A DNA stretch of 17,257 nucleotides from JBBIND01 sp037444075 (lineage in GTDB: Bacteria > Acidobacteriota > Terriglobia > Bryobacterales > Bryobacteraceae). Each line of letters starts with the position of its first letter. Position 1 is the first letter of the stretch. This document shows, piece after piece, positions 6,982 to 14,214 of the stretch. The stretch is from contig JBBIND010000084.1 of assembly GCA_037444075.1 (NCBI GenBank), forward strand, positions 1-17,257, written 5' to 3'. Made by a program: the position numbers and the translations under genes. The notes beneath the pieces are model-generated. The model saw only the letters and a program-made list of their open reading frames with translations. It did no database searches and had not been told where the DNA came from.

Positions 6982-7946
6982 GATTGGCAGGCATGGCTAT
7001 GGGAAAGAGTAAGAAGCTAAGTTGGATCGGAGCTTGTGTGGCGGGCTTCTTCCTGCTAGCGTGGACCGGCTGCGGCCGGGCGGACAACTCAGGCGAGAAA
7101 CACATCGCTCTGGTAACGAAAGCTCTCGACAGCGAGTTCTGGCAACTGGTGAAACAGGGCGCGGAAGAAGAGATCCGGCGGCATCCGGGCTTCCGGCTGA
7201 CCGTGCAGGCGCCTCAACGGGAAATCAACATTGACCAGCAGGTTTCCATCCTGGAGGATTTGATTCTGCGCAAGGTGGCTGCTTTGGCGGTTGTTCCCGG
7301 CGGAGTCGCGGAAGTCACTCCGGTGCTCGAAAAGGCTCAGGCGGCCGGCATTCCGGTGTTGCTCGTCGATACCGACGCGCCTTGGCCGGGCAAGGCTAGC
7401 TATGTGGGCACCGACAACCGGCTCGGCGGCAAGTTGGCCGGAGAGCACATGATCTCGGCGCTGAAGGGCAAGGGGCAGGTGGCCGTCATTCGTGGCGTCA
7501 TAGGAGTTGCCACACACGAAGAGCGTCTGGCGGGATTCCGTGAAGCTCTGGAGCAGGCGCCCGGATTGGAGATAGTCGCGGTTCAGCCCGCCAACAGCGA
7601 GCGGCCTCTGGCCATGTCCGTGATGGAGAACCTTCTCACCTCGCATCCCAAACTCGCCGCCGTGTTCGCCACCAACGATCAAATGGCGCTCGGGGCACTG
7701 GAAGCCGTGGCGGCGAGAAAGATGCAGGGGAAGGTCATGATGGTGGGCTTTGATGCTGGCCAGGAAGCAGTTCGTGCGGTCGACGCCGGGGACCTGAGCG
7801 CCGTAGTGGCGCAGCACCCCTATGACATGGGGCGGCGCGCCGTGGAGGAGGCCGTCAAGCTGGCCACGGGCCTTCGCGTGGAACCACGCATCGACACCGG
7901 CACGACTCTCATCACTCGGGACAACGCCAGGAAGTTCCTGCGCTAG
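6978..7946 (+). CDS. Periplasmic sugar-binding lipoprotein of the ABC importer (Peripla_BP_4 type)
   Basis: The 322-residue protein carries a lipoprotein signal with the candidate anchor cysteine C32 in LLAWTGC. It then shows the two-lobe fold of ribose/inositol-type binding proteins: IALVTKALDSEFWQLVKQGAEEE at the start of lobe 1, AGIPVLLVDTDAPWPGKASYVGTDNRLGGKLAG at the hinge region, FATNDQMALGALEAV and VMMVGFDAGQEAVRAV in lobe 2, and VAQHPYDMGRRAVEEAVKL. It captures substrate in the periplasm and delivers it to the permease. ATG 6978 overlaps the permease stop; internal ATGs at 6993 and 6999 would also leave a full signal peptide, so the exact start is uncertain. It is the last gene of the operon. 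No clear terminator follows. Confidence 0.92.
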   Translation: MRLAGMAMGKSKKLSWIGACVAGFFLLAWTGCGRADNSGEKHIALVTKALDSEFWQLVKQGAEEEIRRHPGFRLTVQAPQREINIDQQVSILEDLILRKVAALAVVPGGVAEVTPVLEKAQAAGIPVLLVDTDAPWPGKASYVGTDNRLGGKLAGEHMISALKGKGQVAVIRGVIGVATHEERLAGFREALEQAPGLEIVAVQPANSERPLAMSVMENLLTSHPKLAAVFATNDQMALGALEAVAARKMQGKVMMVGFDAGQEAVRAVDAGDLSAVVAQHPYDMGRRAVEEAVKLATGLRVEPRIDTGTTLITRDNARKFLR

Positions 7947-8002
7947 GGCCTCATCAGCAGCACCGCGCCCTACCCGGAACTATCACCCCGTGCCTTGTCA
8001 TC

Positions 8003-8018
8003 CGGGCAGGCGTGCCCG
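8003..8018. repeat. Perfect 6-bp hairpin in the spacer after the ABC operon
   Basis: CGGGCA (8003-8008) and TGCCCG (8013-8018) flank a GGCG loop in the 197-bp gap between the binding-protein gene and the MFS gene. No T-run follows on the plus strand, so it is not a classical terminator, though it could protect the 3' end of the operon mRNA. The rest of the gap holds the candidate MFS promoter and nothing else I can identify. Confidence 0.3.
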
Positions 8019-8105
8019 AGTGGAGTTACCTTCCTACAGTCGCACTATTGATTGAGGCGACGGCCATCAGCGTCCCCAGGCGAGGCAGCGAGGCGGGAGG
8101 CTGAT

Positions 8106-8135
8106 TTGCGGCCCGCAAGAAGCTGGTGGCATAAT
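8106..8135 (+). promoter_or_regulatory. Candidate sigma70-type promoter of the MFS-archease-rtcB operon
   Basis: TTGCGG (8106-8111) and CATAAT (8130-8135) are separated by 18 bp. Transcription would start around 8142, next to the ATG at 8144, which would make the mRNA leaderless or nearly so. This agrees with the absence of a Shine-Dalgarno site before that ATG. The call rests on motif match only. Confidence 0.35.
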
Positions 8136-8143
8136 TGCCGCGT

Positions 8144-9415
8144 ATGAAATACCGCCACCGCGTGCTGGGCTTCCTGTTCCTGCTGTCGATCATCACTTAC
8201 ATCGACCGTGTGTGCATCTCCGTAGCCGGGCCAGCGATCCAGGAGGACATGGACCTGACGCCGGAGCAGTTCGGCTGGGTGCTGGGCGCTTTCGCCATCG
8301 CCTATGCCGCTTTCGAGATTCCCAGCGGAGCGATGGGCGACAAGTTCGGTCCGCGCAGTGTCCTGACCAGGATCGTAGTTTGGTGGTCGGCCTTCACCAG
8401 CCTGACTGGTTTCGCCGTCAACTACGTCTGGCTTGTGATCTGCCGCTTCCTGTTCGGCGCCGGCGAAGCAGGAGCCTACCCGAACAGTTCCGCGGCCATC
8501 TCGCGGTGGTTCCCTTTCGCCGAGCGTGGGCGGGCGCATGGTTTGGTATGGATGGCCAGCCGTGTCGGCGGCGCCATCACACCGGTGATGGTGGTGCCCA
8601 TCCAGTTGGCGTTCGGCTGGAGGGCTTCCTTCCACATCTTCGCCATCCTGGGCGTCGTCTGGGCTGCTGCCTGGTACTGGTGGTTTCGAGATCACCCATC
8701 CTTGAAACCGGGGGTCACGCCGGAGGAGATGCAGGAAATCGGCGCTGAGAAATCGGCCCCGGCCCGCGCTTCCCTCCCGTGGAAGCAGATCTTCACCTGT
8801 CCCAACCTGTGGACCATTCTGCTGATGTACCACTTGTACTGCTACGGAGCCTTCTTTTACCTGTCCTGGCTGCACACTTTTCTGGTCAAGGGACGCGGCT
8901 TCAGCCCCCAGGAACTGGCGCTTTACTCTCCGCTGCCGTTCATCCTGGGCGGCACGGCGAACCTCCTCGGCGGGTCGGCCAGCGATTTCCTGTCCAAGCG
9001 CATCGGATTGAAATGGGGGCGCCGCCTGATCGGCTTGAGCGGTTTGAGTTTTTCGGCAGCGTTCACGCTGGCGACCGTATTCGCCAGCGGCAAGATTGCG
9101 ACGATCGTGTTCCTGGCCCTCGGCTATGCCGGCTCGGACTTCATGCTGCCCGTGGCGTGGGCGGTGTGCCTCGACGTGGGCAGGAAACACGCCGGCGCCG
9201 TGACTGGAGCCATGAACACGGCCGGGCAGATCGGGTCCTTCCTCACGTCGGTCATGTTCGGCTACATCGTCACCCGTTTCGGCAGCTATGATGCACCACT
9301 CGTTTACATGACCGTGTTCAGCGCCCTCAGCGCTTTGCTCTGGCTGAAGATCGACGCCACCCAACAACTGGTGCCGGAGGAGGCCTTGCCGGCGTGGAGA
9401 GCTGACCGTGTTTGA
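8144..9415 (+). CDS. MFS transporter, anion:cation symporter (ACS)-like
   Basis: The 423-residue protein is a full-length 12-helix major facilitator carrier resembling the ACS group (sugar acid/organic anion:proton symporters). The first helix reads VLGFLFLLSIITYIDRVCISVAGPAI, a typical ACS start. The helix 2-3 loop has GAMGDKFGPRSVLT, matching the MFS motif A (GxxxDRxGRR pattern), followed by FGAGEAGAYPNSSAAISRWFP in helices 4-5, which is characteristic of this group. Helices 7-12 are intact (FYLSWLHTFL to FSALSALLWLK). I start at ATG 8144, where homology begins; an in-frame TTG at 8135 overlaps the -10-like box. The stop overlaps the archease start by 8 bases. The substrate is not evident; its link to RNA repair genes is probably positional. 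Confidence 0.88.
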   Translation: MKYRHRVLGFLFLLSIITYIDRVCISVAGPAIQEDMDLTPEQFGWVLGAFAIAYAAFEIPSGAMGDKFGPRSVLTRIVVWWSAFTSLTGFAVNYVWLVICRFLFGAGEAGAYPNSSAAISRWFPFAERGRAHGLVWMASRVGGAITPVMVVPIQLAFGWRASFHIFAILGVVWAAAWYWWFRDHPSLKPGVTPEEMQEIGAEKSAPARASLPWKQIFTCPNLWTILLMYHLYCYGAFFYLSWLHTFLVKGRGFSPQELALYSPLPFILGGTANLLGGSASDFLSKRIGLKWGRRLIGLSGLSFSAAFTLATVFASGKIATIVFLALGYAGSDFMLPVAWAVCLDVGRKHAGAVTGAMNTAGQIGSFLTSVMFGYIVTRFGSYDAPLVYMTVFSALSALLWLKIDATQQLVPEEALPAWRADRV

Positions 9416-9818
9416 GATTCTGGAACACACCGCCGACATCGGTTTCCGCGTCCGTGGCTCCTCGCTGCCGGAGTTGTTCGAGCAAGCCGCGCTGGCCCTG
9501 GAGACGGTCGCCGTGGATACCCGGGACGTGCAGCAAAAGGCCGCTTACCCCATCGCGGCTTCCGGCGGCAGCCAGGAGGAACTCCTGGTGAACTGGCTTA
9601 ACGAAGTGCTCTATTACCTGGATGGCGAGCGCGTGGTCATGGGCCGCGTGCAGGTGGAGCAATTGGAAGACTGCCGAATCACAGGCCTGGGATGGGGTGA
9701 ACCGCGCGAGGATACGCGCCATGCCCCAAAACTCGTGGTGAAAGGCGTCACCTACCATCAACTGAAGATCACTCGCGATGAAGACGGATGGTCCGCCGAC
9801 GTGTTCCTGGACGTCTAA
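9408..9818 (+). CDS. Archease, activator of RtcB RNA ligase
   Basis: The 136-residue protein matches the archease family in length and in its main motifs: FEILEHTADIGFRVRG at the N-terminus with the conserved acidic D10, LVNWLNEVLYYLDGE in the middle, KGVTYHQLKI and a terminal acidic VFLDV. Archease binds divalent metal and promotes guanylylation and turnover of RtcB in the cytoplasm. The start is GTG 9408, with GGAG at 9396-9399 at 8-nt spacing; it lies inside the end of the MFS gene, so translation is probably coupled. rtcB follows 15 bp downstream, the classic archease-rtcB pairing. Confidence 0.9.
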   Translation: MFEILEHTADIGFRVRGSSLPELFEQAALALETVAVDTRDVQQKAAYPIAASGGSQEELLVNWLNEVLYYLDGERVVMGRVQVEQLEDCRITGLGWGEPREDTRHAPKLVVKGVTYHQLKITRDEDGWSADVFLDV

Positions 9819-9820
9819 CT

Positions 9821-9826
9821 GGAGGG
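9821..9826 (+). promoter_or_regulatory. Ribosome binding site of rtcB
   Basis: GGAGGG sits in the 15-bp archease-rtcB gap. It is 7 nt from the GTG at 9834 and fixes that codon as the rtcB start. Confidence 0.65.
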
Positions 9827-9833
9827 ACATACC

Positions 9834-11267
9834 GTGATTGAATTGAACTCAAGCGATGGATTGCGCTTTCGCATCGCCCGTCAAGAGCAGCGCGGCATGC
9901 GCACCGATGTAGTGGTCTACGCGAATCGGACCCTGGTAAATCAGATCCGCAAGGATCTCTCCCTGGAACAGGCCATGAATGTGGCCACCTTGCCGGGAAT
10001 AGTGGGCCCCAGCCTCGCCATGCCGGACATCCATCAGGGTTACGGTTTCCCGATCGGGGGCGTGGCTGCCACGGACTACGAAGAGGGTGTCGTGTCGCCC
10101 GGCGGCGTCGGCTTTGACATCAACTGCGGCGTGCGGCTTCTCAATACTGACCTGACGGCTGAGGAAGTCCGCCCGCGGCTGCGTCACCTTGTTGACCAGA
10201 TCTTCCGCGATGTGCCTTGCGGCACCGGCGGAGAAGGCCGGCTGAAGCTGAGCGAGAAGCAACTGAACCAGGTGCTGGTGGAGGGCTCCCGGTGGGTGGT
10301 GGACGAAGGTTACGGCGAGAACCGGGACACTGAGTTCTGCGAAGAGAGCGGAAGACTCGCGGATGCCGACCCGGATCACGTCTCAGTGCGCGCCAAGGAA
10401 CGCGGACGGCCACAATTGGGCACGCTGGGCAGCGGCAACCACTTTTTGGAAGTCCAATACGTGGACGAAATCCATGACGCGGAGGCCGCCCGCGCGATGA
10501 ATCTCGAAGTGGGCCGCGTGATGGTGCTCATCCACTGCGGTTCGCGTGGCCTGGGCCACCAGGTGTGTACGGATTTCCTGGCGCAAATGGGCTCGGCGAT
10601 GAAGCGCCATCAGATTCAGGTGCCTGACCGGCAGTTGGCTTGCGTACCCATTCAGTCGCCGGAAGGGGAGGCCTATCTGGCCGCCATGCAAGCATCGGCC
10701 AATTTTGCCTGGGCCAACCGGCAGGCCATCACACACTTTCTCAGGGGATCTTTCCGGCAGGTGTTTGGAGAAGACACGCGGCTCCCGCTCATCTACGACG
10801 TTTGCCACAACATCGCCAAGCGCGAGCAGCACCGCGTCGGCGGCGAGAAGCGGGAGGTCCTGGTGCATCGGAAGGGAGCCACACGGGCCTTTCCGCCGGG
10901 GCACCGTGACGTACCGGCAGATTTCCGTAGAATCGGGCAGCCCGTGCTCATTCCAGGCAGCATGGGGACCGCTTCCTGGATTCTCGTGGGGGCGCAGGGC
11001 GCCATGGAGGAGACTTTCGGCAGCGTCTGTCACGGCGCCGGGCGGTTGCTCAGCCGTACCGCCGCACGCACGGGACGGAACGCGCGCGCAATCCAGCAGC
11101 AGTTGGAGGAAAAAGGGATCCTGGTGCGCAGCGAAAGCCGCGACGGCATCCTGGAGGAAGTCCCCGAAGCCTACAAGAACGTCGACGAAGTCATCGACGT
11201 AGTGGATCAGGCCGGCTTGGCCAGGAAAGTGGCGCGGCTCCGGCCCATGGGCGTCGTCAAGGGCTGA
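9834..11267 (+). CDS. rtcB: RNA-splicing ligase RtcB (GTP-dependent 3'-phosphate/5'-OH RNA ligase)
   Basis: RtcB joins RNA ends with a 2',3'-cyclic phosphate or 3'-phosphate to 5'-OH ends, using GTP and Mn2+, in tRNA splicing or in repair of cleaved RNA. The 477-residue protein is full length and carries the family motifs: MPDIHQGYGFPIGG (63-76), GGVGFDINCGVRLL with metal ligands D95 and C98, LGTLGSGNHFLEVQ with H203, LIHCGSRGLGH with H234, YDVCHNIAKRE with H325, HRKGATRAFPPG (345-356), GSMGTASWILVG (375-386) and CHGAGRLLSR, whose H400 corresponds to the guanylylated histidine. All catalytic residues are present. It starts at GTG 9834 behind archease. No rtcA or rtcR is nearby. The gene is convergent with the M20 gene, only 20 bp away. 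Confidence 0.96.
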   Translation: MIELNSSDGLRFRIARQEQRGMRTDVVVYANRTLVNQIRKDLSLEQAMNVATLPGIVGPSLAMPDIHQGYGFPIGGVAATDYEEGVVSPGGVGFDINCGVRLLNTDLTAEEVRPRLRHLVDQIFRDVPCGTGGEGRLKLSEKQLNQVLVEGSRWVVDEGYGENRDTEFCEESGRLADADPDHVSVRAKERGRPQLGTLGSGNHFLEVQYVDEIHDAEAARAMNLEVGRVMVLIHCGSRGLGHQVCTDFLAQMGSAMKRHQIQVPDRQLACVPIQSPEGEAYLAAMQASANFAWANRQAITHFLRGSFRQVFGEDTRLPLIYDVCHNIAKREQHRVGGEKREVLVHRKGATRAFPPGHRDVPADFRRIGQPVLIPGSMGTASWILVGAQGAMEETFGSVCHGAGRLLSRTAARTGRNARAIQQQLEEKGILVRSESRDGILEEVPEAYKNVDEVIDVVDQAGLARKVARLRPMGVVKG

Positions 11268-11287
11268 CGCTGCTTCAACCGCTGTCT

Positions 11288-12889
11288 TTACGGGTTCGTA
11301 CCGTTTCGTACCGTCGGGTACGTGATCCCCAATTGCTCCAAGTACGTGCGGTAGCGGCTCGGATCGTAGTGCAGTTTCTCAAGAGCCGGCCGGAAGCGGT
11401 CCATCTTCTCCTTGTTGAGGTCGATGGGTGGTTGCGTGTCTTCCGGAATCAGAGACTTCCACTTGGTCTCTTTGGTTTGTTCGCGGAAGTAGTTCCAGGC
11501 TTCTTCCACGAGACCTTTCTTCAACAGCAGATCCAAAGCCGTGAGGGCCTGCGCTTTGGCGCCGGCCGTGGAACCCTTGTGGGCAATGGGCGTGGCCATG
11601 GCAATGCCGCTCGACCAGTGATGCCCGATCATCCCCGGAATGTTGGCCGGGTAGCGGACGACGATGGTCGGCAGGTTCCAGGACACCTCGGCAATGTCAT
11701 CCGAACCCGCGCCGCTGCGTCCGGCGCCGGCCTCGCGCAGTTCTCCCACTTCGGCGCGCAAGCCTGTCGGTTTCTGTTTCATCTCCGTCTGCGCGGCGCG
11801 CGCCATCCGCTGGTCGTCCTCTGACCACATCGGCATCCCCACCTCCCGGATGTTGGCAAACATCGCCTCCGCCACGGGCTTGTTGAAATGCCCCGGCCAG
11901 GTGGAGGCCAGGATGCGCTCCGTCATCGTAGTGTCGGTCATTTCGGCGGCCGCGCGTGCGATCCGCGTTCCCACCGCGTGGAGCTCGCGAATCCGGTCGA
12001 AGTCCCACTCCCGGAAGTAGTACCAGACGCTCGCTACCGGCGGCACCACATTGGGCTGATCGCCGCCCTTGAGGATCACGTAGTGAGAGCGATGCTCGGG
12101 ACGCAGATGCTCCCGGCGGAAATTCCAGGCGACGTTCATCAACTCCACGGCATCGAGGGCGCTGCGGCCAGACCACGGCGAGCCTGCGCTGTGAGCGCTG
12201 CGCCCGTGGAAGGTGTACATCGTGGAGATCAAGCCGGAGCCGGTCGGGCCGCCGTGCCCGGTGCCGAAGTCACTGCTGATGTGACTGCTGAGCATGACGT
12301 CGACATCGCGAAACAGGCCGGCGTTCACCATGAAGGTTCGGCTGCCGAGCAGTTCCTCCGCCACGCCGGGGTAGATCCGCAACGTGCCCGGAATCTTGTG
12401 CTGCTCCATCAGCCGCTTCACGACGAAGGCCGCAGTGAGGTTCACCCCTTGCCCCGAGTTGTGTCCCTCCCCGTGTCCCGGCCCTCCCGGGATGAGCGGC
12501 GCGTGGTACGCCACTCCGGGCTTCTGCGACGTTTCGGGGAGTCCGTCGATGTCGGAGATGAACCCGATCACGGGCTTTCCGGAACCCCACGTGGCCGCAA
12601 AAGCCGTGGGCATCCCGGCTACGCCACGAGTCACCCGGAAGCCTTCTTTCTCCATCAGCCTCACCAGATATGCCGAGGAGGCGTGCTCCTCGTAACCGAG
12701 TTCGGCGAAGCTGTAAAGCGAGTCCACGATTTGTTGCGTGAGCGTGGCGCGCGCCTCAACCAACTTGATGGCTTCGCTCTTCAGGGCTTCGAGCGAGGGC
12801 CGCTGCGCCGGCGCCGCGACGGCGAAAACCAGCAGGAGTACCAGGCCGAGGCAGAGCCCGAAAGATCGCGAGAGTGATTGTAGTGGCAT
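11288..12889 (-). CDS. Exported M20-family amidohydrolase, AbgB-like
   Basis: From ATG 12889 the protein has 533 residues and starts with a clean signal peptide (MPLQSLSRSFGLCLGLVLLLVFAVAAPAQ, probable cut after residue 28), so it is exported. An upstream in-frame extension to 12994 would bury this signal and was rejected. The body resembles AbgB, the p-aminobenzoyl-glutamate hydrolase subunit, and related M20 amidohydrolases: SDIDGLPE, GHGEGHNSGQGVNLTAA with candidate metal ligand H143, PGVAEELLGS with E178/E179, MLSSHISSDFG with H203, the dimerisation lid from FHGRSAHSAGSPWSGRSALDAV, and the C-terminal MIGHHWSSGIAMATPIAHKG with the last histidines. It probably cleaves an amide or acyl-amino-acid bond outside the cytoplasm. 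The last residues lie in a 10-bp tandem duplication. No obvious Shine-Dalgarno site precedes the start. Confidence 0.85.
   Translation of the reverse strand: MPLQSLSRSFGLCLGLVLLLVFAVAAPAQRPSLEALKSEAIKLVEARATLTQQIVDSLYSFAELGYEEHASSAYLVRLMEKEGFRVTRGVAGMPTAFAATWGSGKPVIGFISDIDGLPETSQKPGVAYHAPLIPGGPGHGEGHNSGQGVNLTAAFVVKRLMEQHKIPGTLRIYPGVAEELLGSRTFMVNAGLFRDVDVMLSSHISSDFGTGHGGPTGSGLISTMYTFHGRSAHSAGSPWSGRSALDAVELMNVAWNFRREHLRPEHRSHYVILKGGDQPNVVPPVASVWYYFREWDFDRIRELHAVGTRIARAAAEMTDTTMTERILASTWPGHFNKPVAEAMFANIREVGMPMWSEDDQRMARAAQTEMKQKPTGLRAEVGELREAGAGRSGAGSDDIAEVSWNLPTIVVRYPANIPGMIGHHWSSGIAMATPIAHKGSTAGAKAQALTALDLLLKKGLVEEAWNYFREQTKETKWKSLIPEDTQPPIDLNKEKMDRFRPALEKLHYDPSRYRTYLEQLGITYPTVRNGTNP
11295..11322. 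repeat. Exact 10-bp tandem repeat plus hairpin at the 3' end of the M20 gene
   Basis: TTCGTACCGT occurs twice head to tail (11295-11304 and 11305-11314). The second copy also forms a perfect 6-bp stem, CGTACC/GGTACG (11307-11312 with 11317-11322), around a GTCG loop. It lies within the last codons of the M20 gene, near the convergent rtcB end. No T-run flanks the hairpin. Confidence 0.6.
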
Positions 12890-12994
12890 GATAGCTAGAG
12901 GAAACAATATACAGCAGGTCAGGGTCCGCCAGCGGTTTCGGGGAACCAACCTCGAAATTCGCGCGTATCCCATTACGCGTATACGCAAAGCCAC
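12890..12994. promoter_or_regulatory. Divergent promoter region between the M20 gene and the adaptor gene
   Basis: This 105-bp gap separates divergent starts. It holds an AT-rich patch around 12904-12912 (minus strand TATATT, a possible -10 box for the M20 gene) and a perfect 10-bp palindrome GCGTATACGC (12977-12986), 8 bp before the adaptor ATG, that could be an operator half or site. No complete -35/-10 pair is convincing on either strand. Confidence 0.35.
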
Positions 12995-14206
12995 ATGGGT
13001 GAGAACGGGAAAAAGAAGAGAAGATCAGGCGGGTGGCTCTTCTGGCCGGTTTTGCTGTTGGCGTTACTGGGTGGCGGCTTTGCTGGGCGCAACGCGCTCC
13101 GTCCGAACCATAAGATTGAACCGTCCCGCCTCGTGAATGTGACCCGCGGCGACATCGCCCGCTCTGTGGTGGCCACGGGAAAGATCGAGCCCCGCGCGAA
13201 GGTGGACGTCAAGTCCAAAGCCAGCGGCATCGTGAAGCAGATCTTCGTGGATTACGGGGATTGGGTCAAGCAGGGCCAGGTTCTGGTGGAACTCGACAAG
13301 GAGGAATTGCAGGCCCGGCTCCGGGAAGCGCGTGCCACGCTGCTGGCCGCGGAAGCCGCCGAGCAGGCCGCCCACGCTTCTCACGAGCGCAACCAGATTG
13401 AGGCCGAGGGTCCCGATCTGCCATTCCTGAAATCCAGCCTGGCGCGGGCCCAGCAACTGCACAAGGACGGGCTCATCGCCAAGTCGGTGCTCGAGGAAGC
13501 CGAAAAGGCCTACCAACTTGCGCTGAACAGGCAAATGACCGCGCTGCGGAATGTGTCGGTGGCCAGGGCCGATGTGTCCCGCGCCCAAGCGCAGGTGGCC
13601 CAGGCTCGCGCCATTGTGGACCGCGCCGAAGAAGACCTCCGCAACTCCACCATCATCAGCCCGCTCAACGGCCTGGTTCTTTCACGCCATGTCGAAGTGG
13701 GCGACGCTGTCAGTTCCATCCTTGTGCTGGGCGCTAACGCCACGCTCGTCATGTCGCTCGGCGACGTCAGCGACGTCTACGTCCTGGGGCAAGTGGACGA
13801 GGCGGACATCGGCAAGGTCTTCATCGGACAGCCCGCCCGTATCGTCGTCGAGTCCTTCAAAGACCGCAAGTTCGCCGGAAAGGTGACGAAGATCTCGCCC
13901 CTGGGTGTGGAACGCGAGAACGTAACGACCTTCGAAGTGCGCGTCTCCATCCAGAACCCCACCGGAGAGTTGAAAGCCAACATGACAGCCAACGCGGAGA
14001 TCATTCTCGAAGAAAAACCAGACGTCCTTCTGGTTCGTGAGGGCGCAGTTCTGTACCTGGAAGATCGCAAGCCCTTCGTGGAGGTGCCGGACGCCGCGGC
14101 CGAGAATGGGCGCCGCCGGATCGCCGTAAGCCTGGGCATCTCAAACGGCGTACACACCGAGGTGCTGTCAGGCCTGCGTGAGGAGCAGCAGGTCATCCTG
14201 CAGTAG
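12995..14206 (+). CDS. MacA/HlyD-like periplasmic adaptor subunit
   Basis: The 403-residue protein is a membrane-fusion (RND/HlyD-type) adaptor that links an inner-membrane ABC permease to an outer-membrane channel. A basic N-terminus (KKKRR) and one membrane segment (WLFWPVLLLALLGGGFAG, residues about 14-31) anchor it. The split lipoyl domain reads ATGKIEPRAKVDVKSKASGIVKQIFVDYGDWVKQGQVLVELD (about 60-101) and STIISPLNGLVLSRHVEVGDAVS. Between them lies a long Ala/Glu/Arg-rich coiled-coil hairpin (about 104-210). A beta-barrel follows (VLGQVDEADIGKVFIGQPARI). It stops 8 bp before the first permease, showing a shared operon. Family assignment is firm; cargo (macrolide, lipopeptide or lipoprotein) is unknown. 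Confidence 0.9.
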   Translation: MGENGKKKRRSGGWLFWPVLLLALLGGGFAGRNALRPNHKIEPSRLVNVTRGDIARSVVATGKIEPRAKVDVKSKASGIVKQIFVDYGDWVKQGQVLVELDKEELQARLREARATLLAAEAAEQAAHASHERNQIEAEGPDLPFLKSSLARAQQLHKDGLIAKSVLEEAEKAYQLALNRQMTALRNVSVARADVSRAQAQVAQARAIVDRAEEDLRNSTIISPLNGLVLSRHVEVGDAVSSILVLGANATLVMSLGDVSDVYVLGQVDEADIGKVFIGQPARIVVESFKDRKFAGKVTKISPLGVERENVTTFEVRVSIQNPTGELKANMTANAEIILEEKPDVLLVREGAVLYLEDRKPFVEVPDAAAENGRRRIAVSLGISNGVHTEVLSGLREEQQVILQ

Positions 14207-14214
14207 CCAGGCCG

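Noticed and set aside
8045..9439. 464-codon open frame on the minus strand across the MFS gene
   Set aside because: It mirrors the real MFS gene, is rich in Arg, His, Gln and Gly without family motifs, and the plus strand has full MFS homology. It is a shadow of GC-rich codon use.
11888..12877. 329-codon open frame on the plus strand inside the M20 gene
   Set aside because: The minus strand encodes a complete M20 protein with signal peptide and metal ligands; the plus frame has no homology I can recognise.
12890..12994. 35-residue N-terminal extension of the M20 protein
   Set aside because: It would place an Arg-rich segment before a clear signal peptide and occupy the divergent promoter gap. 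ATG 12889 is the better start.
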